Shown piece by piece: positions 6,370-9,397 of a DNA stretch of 9,397 bases. The notes beneath the pieces were generated by a model that was not told the DNA's origin, did not search any database, and was given only the letters and a program-made list of their open reading frames with translations. Numbering within the stretch: the first letter of the stretch is position 1; every line of letters starts with the position of its first letter. The position numbers were made by a program, and so were the translations under genes. This DNA is from CAYYHA01 sp964471535. Lineage in GTDB: Bacteria; Myxococcota; Myxococcia; SLRQ01. The stretch covers positions 1 to 9,397 of the forward strand of contig CAYYHA010000168.1 in assembly GCA_964471535.1 (NCBI GenBank), read 5' to 3'.

Positions 6370-7772
6370 CGGTCCTCCGCGAAGACGACGAAGTCATCGA
6401 GCTCGTCGGTCCAGAACTCTCCCTCGAAGCGGAAGAAGGCCCGCTCGCCCGTGAGCGGAATCTCCGGCGGAGGCGCTTCTTCGACGCCCGCCGGGCGGCG
6501 GCGGCCCCGGAGCAGGGCCACGCCGAGCTCGTGGAGGATGAGCCGCACGCCCTCCTCGGCGTAGAGGAGGTCGTTGGCCAGGGCGTCGACCTCCTCGGCG
6601 ATCTGCCGGTCCTCCCGGCGTCGCGCTTCCGCCAGACCCCGGTCGTAGAGGTCCAGGAGATCGGTCGCGAGCGGGGTGCCGAGCTCACCCGCCAGGGCCT
6701 CGACGCGCGCGCGTTCGTCCTCGAGCTTCAGGCGGAAGCGGGTGAGCGGTCGGGTGGCGCCTCGCAGCCCCGCCGCGGCTCGCAGCTCCGGAGACTGCTG
6801 TAGCGGAATCCCGCTGTAGATGGCGTCGATGGCCGCACCATGGCGCTGCCGCAGGCGCACCGCCGCTTGCCTGGCTGCCCCGAACTGACAGAGGCGCCGC
6901 AGGCACAGGGCCTCGAGGAGGAAGCGCTCCGGTGCGATGAGATCGGCATAGACGGGGGCGTCGAGGGCGAGGAGCAGGCCGAGGGCCCGCCGCGAGTCAC
7001 CGCTGTAGTAGGCGGTCCAGGCCATCTCCAGGAGCAGCTCGGGGTCATCGGGCGCGATGGCGCGGATGGCTTCATAGTGTTCGAGGGCCTTGTCCCAATC
7101 CTTTCGCTCGAACTCGATCCGCGCCAGGCTCCTGCGCACATCGATGGCGAGATCCTGGGGAAGGTTCTTTCGCTCGAGCAGCGCCTCGAAGTCCGCTTCC
7201 GCCCCTTCGAGGTCTCCCCGGGCGACCTTGCGCACCGCCTTCACGTAGTCGGCCCGTGCCCGGTACGGGGAGGAGGCAGGGATCCGATCGAAGCGGGCCT
7301 CGGCCCACTCGTCGAGGCCCACGCGGGCGCTGTTGAGGCCTTGCAGGTAGTCGACGAAGGCCTGTGCATCCGCGGGCAGCTCGCTGATGTCCGCGGTGGC
7401 AAGGAAGCCGCGCACCAGGGTCTCCTCGTCGTGGGGTCCCCCGAAGACGATGCGCTCGAGTCCCCGGATGGCCTCCGGCAGAAGGGTCACCTCGCGGCGA
7501 GCCTGCGCGATCTCGAGGTACCAGAGCGAGGCGGCGTAGGTCAGCCCCAGGTCCTCCGCACTTCGGGCCATCAGGCGCAGCGCTCGGTCGTAGCGCGGGT
7601 CGTCCGGGGTCGCACCCTTCAGATACTGGTGGGCGCCGCGAAACGCGAGGATGGGGTCGCCGGCCTGCGAGGCCGCGACGGCGGCGGAGTAACCCGCCTC
7701 CCGATCGCTGGGCAGGGTGGCGGCGCAGCTGCAGGCCAAGAGGACACAGAGCGTGGTGATCCGAAGCGACAT
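6357..7772 (-). CDS. TPR-repeat lipoprotein (GltE/AglT-like class)
   Basis: A 471-residue exported protein. The N-terminus MSLRITTLCVLLACSC is a short lipoprotein-type signal with two candidate acylation sites, Cys14 (LLAC) and Cys16 (ACSC). TPR-like helical pairs run from ~25 to ~300, clearest at ~172-203 (YVKAVRKVARGDLEGAEADF), ~212-243 (SLARIEFERKDWDKALEHYEAI) and ~246-275 (LLEMAWTAYYSGDSRRAL). A charged helical, probably coiled-coil segment follows at ~345-420, then a Pro-rich linker (431-441) and a conspicuous C-terminal aromatic/acidic block at 446-464 (FFRFEGEFWTDELDDF), ending near a Cys at 469. It starts 5 bases after the beta-barrel gene with only a weak GAAG-type ribosome site, and its last codons overlap the next gene. 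In Myxococcus a TPR lipoprotein of similar layout (GltE/AglT) sits beside the large TPR protein of the gliding machine. That assignment is by context and architecture, not by alignment. Confidence 0.88.
   Translation of the reverse strand: MSLRITTLCVLLACSCAATLPSDREAGYSAAVAASQAGDPILAFRGAHQYLKGATPDDPRYDRALRLMARSAEDLGLTYAASLWYLEIAQARREVTLLPEAIRGLERIVFGGPHDEETLVRGFLATADISELPADAQAFVDYLQGLNSARVGLDEWAEARFDRIPASSPYRARADYVKAVRKVARGDLEGAEADFEALLERKNLPQDLAIDVRRSLARIEFERKDWDKALEHYEAIRAIAPDDPELLLEMAWTAYYSGDSRRALGLLLALDAPVYADLIAPERFLLEALCLRRLCQFGAARQAAVRLRQRHGAAIDAIYSGIPLQQSPELRAAAGLRGATRPLTRFRLKLEDERARVEALAGELGTPLATDLLDLYDRGLAEARRREDRQIAEEVDALANDLLYAEEGVRLILHELGVALLRGRRRPAGVEEAPPPEIPLTGERAFFRFEGEFWTDELDDFVVFAEDRCID
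6373..6378 (-). promoter_or_regulatory. Ribosome binding site inside upstream gene
   Basis: GGAGGA on the minus strand lies 3 bases before the ATG at 6369, within the last codons of the preceding TPR gene. The strong match supports this overlapping start although the spacing is short. No other ATG occurs in frame before the lipobox. Confidence 0.55.
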
Positions 7773-7777
7773 CGTCT

Positions 7778-8398
7778 TCAGATGGACAGGCCCAGACCGA
7801 TCCAGATCTCGTTCTGGATGTCGCTGGTGGTGAGGAAGGCGAGGTCCCGGACGTCCAGCCGGAACGAGACGTTCTCGGACGCGTAGAAGCGGAAGCCCAG
7901 CCCCACGTCGACCGCTGGGCGGATGGAGCGGGTCAGGATGCCCGCGCCACCACCTACGGTGGTGAAGATCTCACCGTAGATGAGCTTCCCGTTCAGCCAC
8001 GCGCCCTTCCAGTAGATGGGCTTGAAGATGAAGTTGGAGGTGGCGTAGGCCTGCACCACCTCGAAGGGCGTCGGCCGGATGTCGAGCGCCTCGAGGTCGT
8101 CGTTGAGCGGCGTCCGGATGGGGATGGAGTAGGTGCCCTGCAGCATCTCCCACGCGAAGGTCTCGTTGAAGTGGTAGGTGTAGGCGAGGCTGATCGTCAG
8201 GCCCTTGGTGAAAGCGTCCAGCGGAAGGAGGCCGATCGCGACCCCGAACTCATGCGTTTCGAGGTGGCGCCGGTTCTGTACCGCGACGGTCGCGAGGCGT
8301 GTCGACTCGTTCTGCGCGTGCGCCACGGGTGCGAGCCCGATGGCCGCAGCGAGCACGGCGACGGTCGCGCCGATCCTGGCTCCCTGCCCGTCTTTCAT
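7778..8398 (-). CDS. Outer-membrane beta-barrel domain protein, myxobacterial type
   Basis: A 206-residue secreted protein. A signal peptide of about 28 residues ends at a good signal-peptidase I site (VAHA|QN). The mature protein alternates polar and aliphatic residues as amphipathic beta strands: EFGVAIGLLPL, GLTISLAYTYHF, SNFIFKPIYWKGAWLNGKL, AVDVGLGFRFY, VSFRLDVRDL and EIWIGLGLSI. The motifs QNRRHLETHEFG (41-52), LPLDAFTKGL (58-67) and YTYHFNETFAWE (73-84) match my memory of the outer-membrane beta-barrel family common in Myxococcales (the TIGRFAM 'OMP_myx_plus' type). Members of the same general kind (GltA, GltB, GltH; NfsA, NfsB) sit in the Glt and Nfs envelope machines. GGAGGA lies 7 bases before the ATG. 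It follows the AgmX/PglI-like gene by 25 bases and precedes the TPR lipoprotein by 5. Likely role: outer-membrane anchor or pore of the complex. Confidence 0.92.
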   Translation of the reverse strand: MKDGQGARIGATVAVLAAAIGLAPVAHAQNESTRLATVAVQNRRHLETHEFGVAIGLLPLDAFTKGLTISLAYTYHFNETFAWEMLQGTYSIPIRTPLNDDLEALDIRPTPFEVVQAYATSNFIFKPIYWKGAWLNGKLIYGEIFTTVGGGAGILTRSIRPAVDVGLGFRFYASENVSFRLDVRDLAFLTTSDIQNEIWIGLGLSI

Positions 8399-8405
8399 CC
8401 GAGTG

Positions 8406-8411
8406 TCCTCC
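8406..8411 (-). promoter_or_regulatory. Ribosome binding site of the beta-barrel gene
   Basis: GGAGGA on the minus strand ends 7 bases before the ATG at 8398. It is the best-placed Shine-Dalgarno in the block and fixes the start that yields a full signal peptide. Confidence 0.7.
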
Positions 8412-8423
8412 CAAGGAGAGGCG

Positions 8424-9397
8424 TCATGCGCTCCGGAACATGAATGGATAGGCGATGATGACCTCCCCGCCCCGTGGCTTGGGGAAGCGCATCTTCCGAA
8501 TGACCCTGATGATGCACTGCGAGACCTGCGGGGAGGAGAGGGTGCTCGACTTCTCCCGCGGATTCGAGACCCGCCCGCTGGGGCGGACCGTCCATTCGAA
8601 GGTGATCTTTCCCGACAGGGACGGATTCTTCAGCAAGGCGCGCTCGTAGCAGCCCTGGATGGCGCCTAGGTGTTTGTTGATGGTTTCGATGACCTCGGCT
8701 CGGGAGAGCTGGCCGCTGACCTTGGTCATGGCGCTGAAGCCGGAGACTCGCCCGCGCACCTTGCCCGTTCCCTTACGACCGCGGAGCTTCCCCGCCTTGC
8801 CGGCGATCTCCTTCCCCGACAGGGTGCCCACGTCGACGCTCCCACCGCGCGCCAAGTTGATCTTGCCGTCGGGCAGGGCGGCGAGGGTGCCGGCGACCCG
8901 GTGGGCGCCGCTGGTCGGCCGTCCCTTGAAGGCCTCGATGTTGGACACCACCTCCTTGAGGGTCTCGCCCTCGCCGGCGACCGGACTGCGGAGCTGATTG
9001 ATGAGTGCCGTCGCGCCGCCGCCCCCGCCGCCGCGGCGCTTGATGCGCCGCTGGATGCGGCGCTCGAGACGCTTGGAGATCTTGGGCTTGGCTTCCGTGG
9101 GATCCACCTTCTTCGGTTTGGGACGCTTGGGCTTCGGTCGTCGCCGGCGCTTCTTCTTCGGCTTGGGCTTGTCCGGATCCTTCACTTCCTTCACTTCAGC
9201 GAAGGTCTCGGCCAACTGCGGATCGGCCACCGGCAGGGTGACGTGGAGCACCGAAGCCGAGAAGACGAGACTCAAAGCGAAGAGGAGATGCGCGGAGATG
9301 GCCAGGCCCAGGCTGATGCCCCAGAGCTTGGCGCGGAAGGGGTGCTTGGCGCTGCGCGGCATCAGCGGGGGGTGGTAGACCCGGACGTGGTAGTCGA
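8424..9397 (-). CDS. TonB-like protein with AgmX/PglI C-terminal domain, 5' end off the window (GltG/GltJ-like class)
   Basis: A bitopic inner-membrane protein whose visible part is at least 312 residues counted from the Met at 9362. One membrane segment lies at ~14-37 (LWGISLGLAISAHLLFALSL). A very basic Lys/Pro/Arg tract follows (27 of residues 61-110 are Lys or Arg), then six Gly (111-116), a Gly/Lys-rich linker, and a C-terminal domain at ~218-312. That domain has the AgmX/PglI hallmarks: GCYERAL (237-243), 'SLSGKITFEWTVRPSGRV', a second Cys at 283, and 'MRFPKPRGGEVIIAYPFMF' at the end. The two Cys may form the family's disulfide. The layout mirrors TonB: an inner-membrane helix, a periplasm-spanning Pro/Lys linker and a contact domain. 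Upstream of the Met the frame is open to the edge (DYHVRVYHPPL). All eleven extra codons end in G or C, and no ribosome site precedes 9362, so the protein probably continues beyond the window, perhaps with a cytoplasmic FHA-type domain as in PglI/GltG. Confidence 0.88.
   Translation of the reverse strand, partial: DYHVRVYHPPLMPRSAKHPFRAKLWGISLGLAISAHLLFALSLVFSASVLHVTLPVADPQLAETFAEVKEVKDPDKPKPKKKRRRRPKPKRPKPKKVDPTEAKPKISKRLERRIQRRIKRRGGGGGGATALINQLRSPVAGEGETLKEVVSNIEAFKGRPTSGAHRVAGTLAALPDGKINLARGGSVDVGTLSGKEIAGKAGKLRGRKGTGKVRGRVSGFSAMTKVSGQLSRAEVIETINKHLGAIQGCYERALLKNPSLSGKITFEWTVRPSGRVSNPREKSSTLSSPQVSQCIIRVIRKMRFPKPRGGEVIIAYPFMFRSA

Noticed and set aside
9361..9397. A different upstream gene ending at TGATG next to the Met at 9362
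   Set aside because: That frame reads a low-complexity Ser/Thr peptide ending in TGA, while the frame continuous with the AgmX/PglI protein has perfect GC third positions and a varied peptide. It cannot be fully excluded with only 35 bases visible.
1..9397. Defence system, mobile element, CRISPR, tRNA or rRNA
   Set aside because: I saw no nuclease, transposase or integrase motif, no regularly spaced repeats and no tRNA-like cloverleaf. Composition and codon use are even throughout, so nothing suggests an inserted island.

Overview
The window looks like chromosomal DNA from a myxobacterium or close relative (Myxococcota, formerly Deltaproteobacteria). It is very GC-rich with strongly GC-biased third codon positions. 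It also encodes three families typical of that group: an AgmX/PglI-type C-terminal domain, a myxobacterial outer-membrane beta-barrel, and an FHA-domain sigma-54 activator. No species can be named from the sequence alone.

Layout: the first ~440 bases hold the 3' end of a plus-strand kelch-repeat gene cut by the left edge. After a 75-base convergent gap, everything to the right edge is one tightly packed minus-strand block of seven genes, transcribed right to left. In order of transcription these are: (1) a TonB-like inner-membrane protein with an AgmX/PglI C-terminal domain, whose frame stays open through the right edge; (2) a small secreted outer-membrane beta-barrel; (3) a 471-residue TPR lipoprotein; (4) a 1129-residue TPR lipoprotein; (5) a coiled-coil lipoprotein; (6) an FHA - AAA+ - Fis-HTH sigma-54 enhancer-binding protein; (7) a small lipoprotein with an Ig-like (ASH-type) fold. 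Gaps are +25, +5, -13, -4, -4 and +30 bases, so an operon is very likely.

How the genes may work together: from family knowledge, an AgmX/PglI TonB-like protein, a beta-barrel, a medium TPR lipoprotein and a very large TPR protein recall the core of the Myxococcus Glt gliding machine (GltG/GltH/GltE/GltD) and its spore-coat relative Nfs. I infer a third, divergent member of this class of trans-envelope machine: proton-motive-force energy would pass from an ExbB/ExbD-like motor, perhaps encoded beyond the right edge, through the AgmX/PglI protein to periplasmic TPR and outer-membrane parts. The unusual part is an FHA-type sigma-54 activator, translationally coupled inside the operon, which suggests phospho-dependent control of the machine's own genes. 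I see no RNA genes, CRISPR, insertion sequences or long repeats. There is no stretch over 300 bases without a gene.
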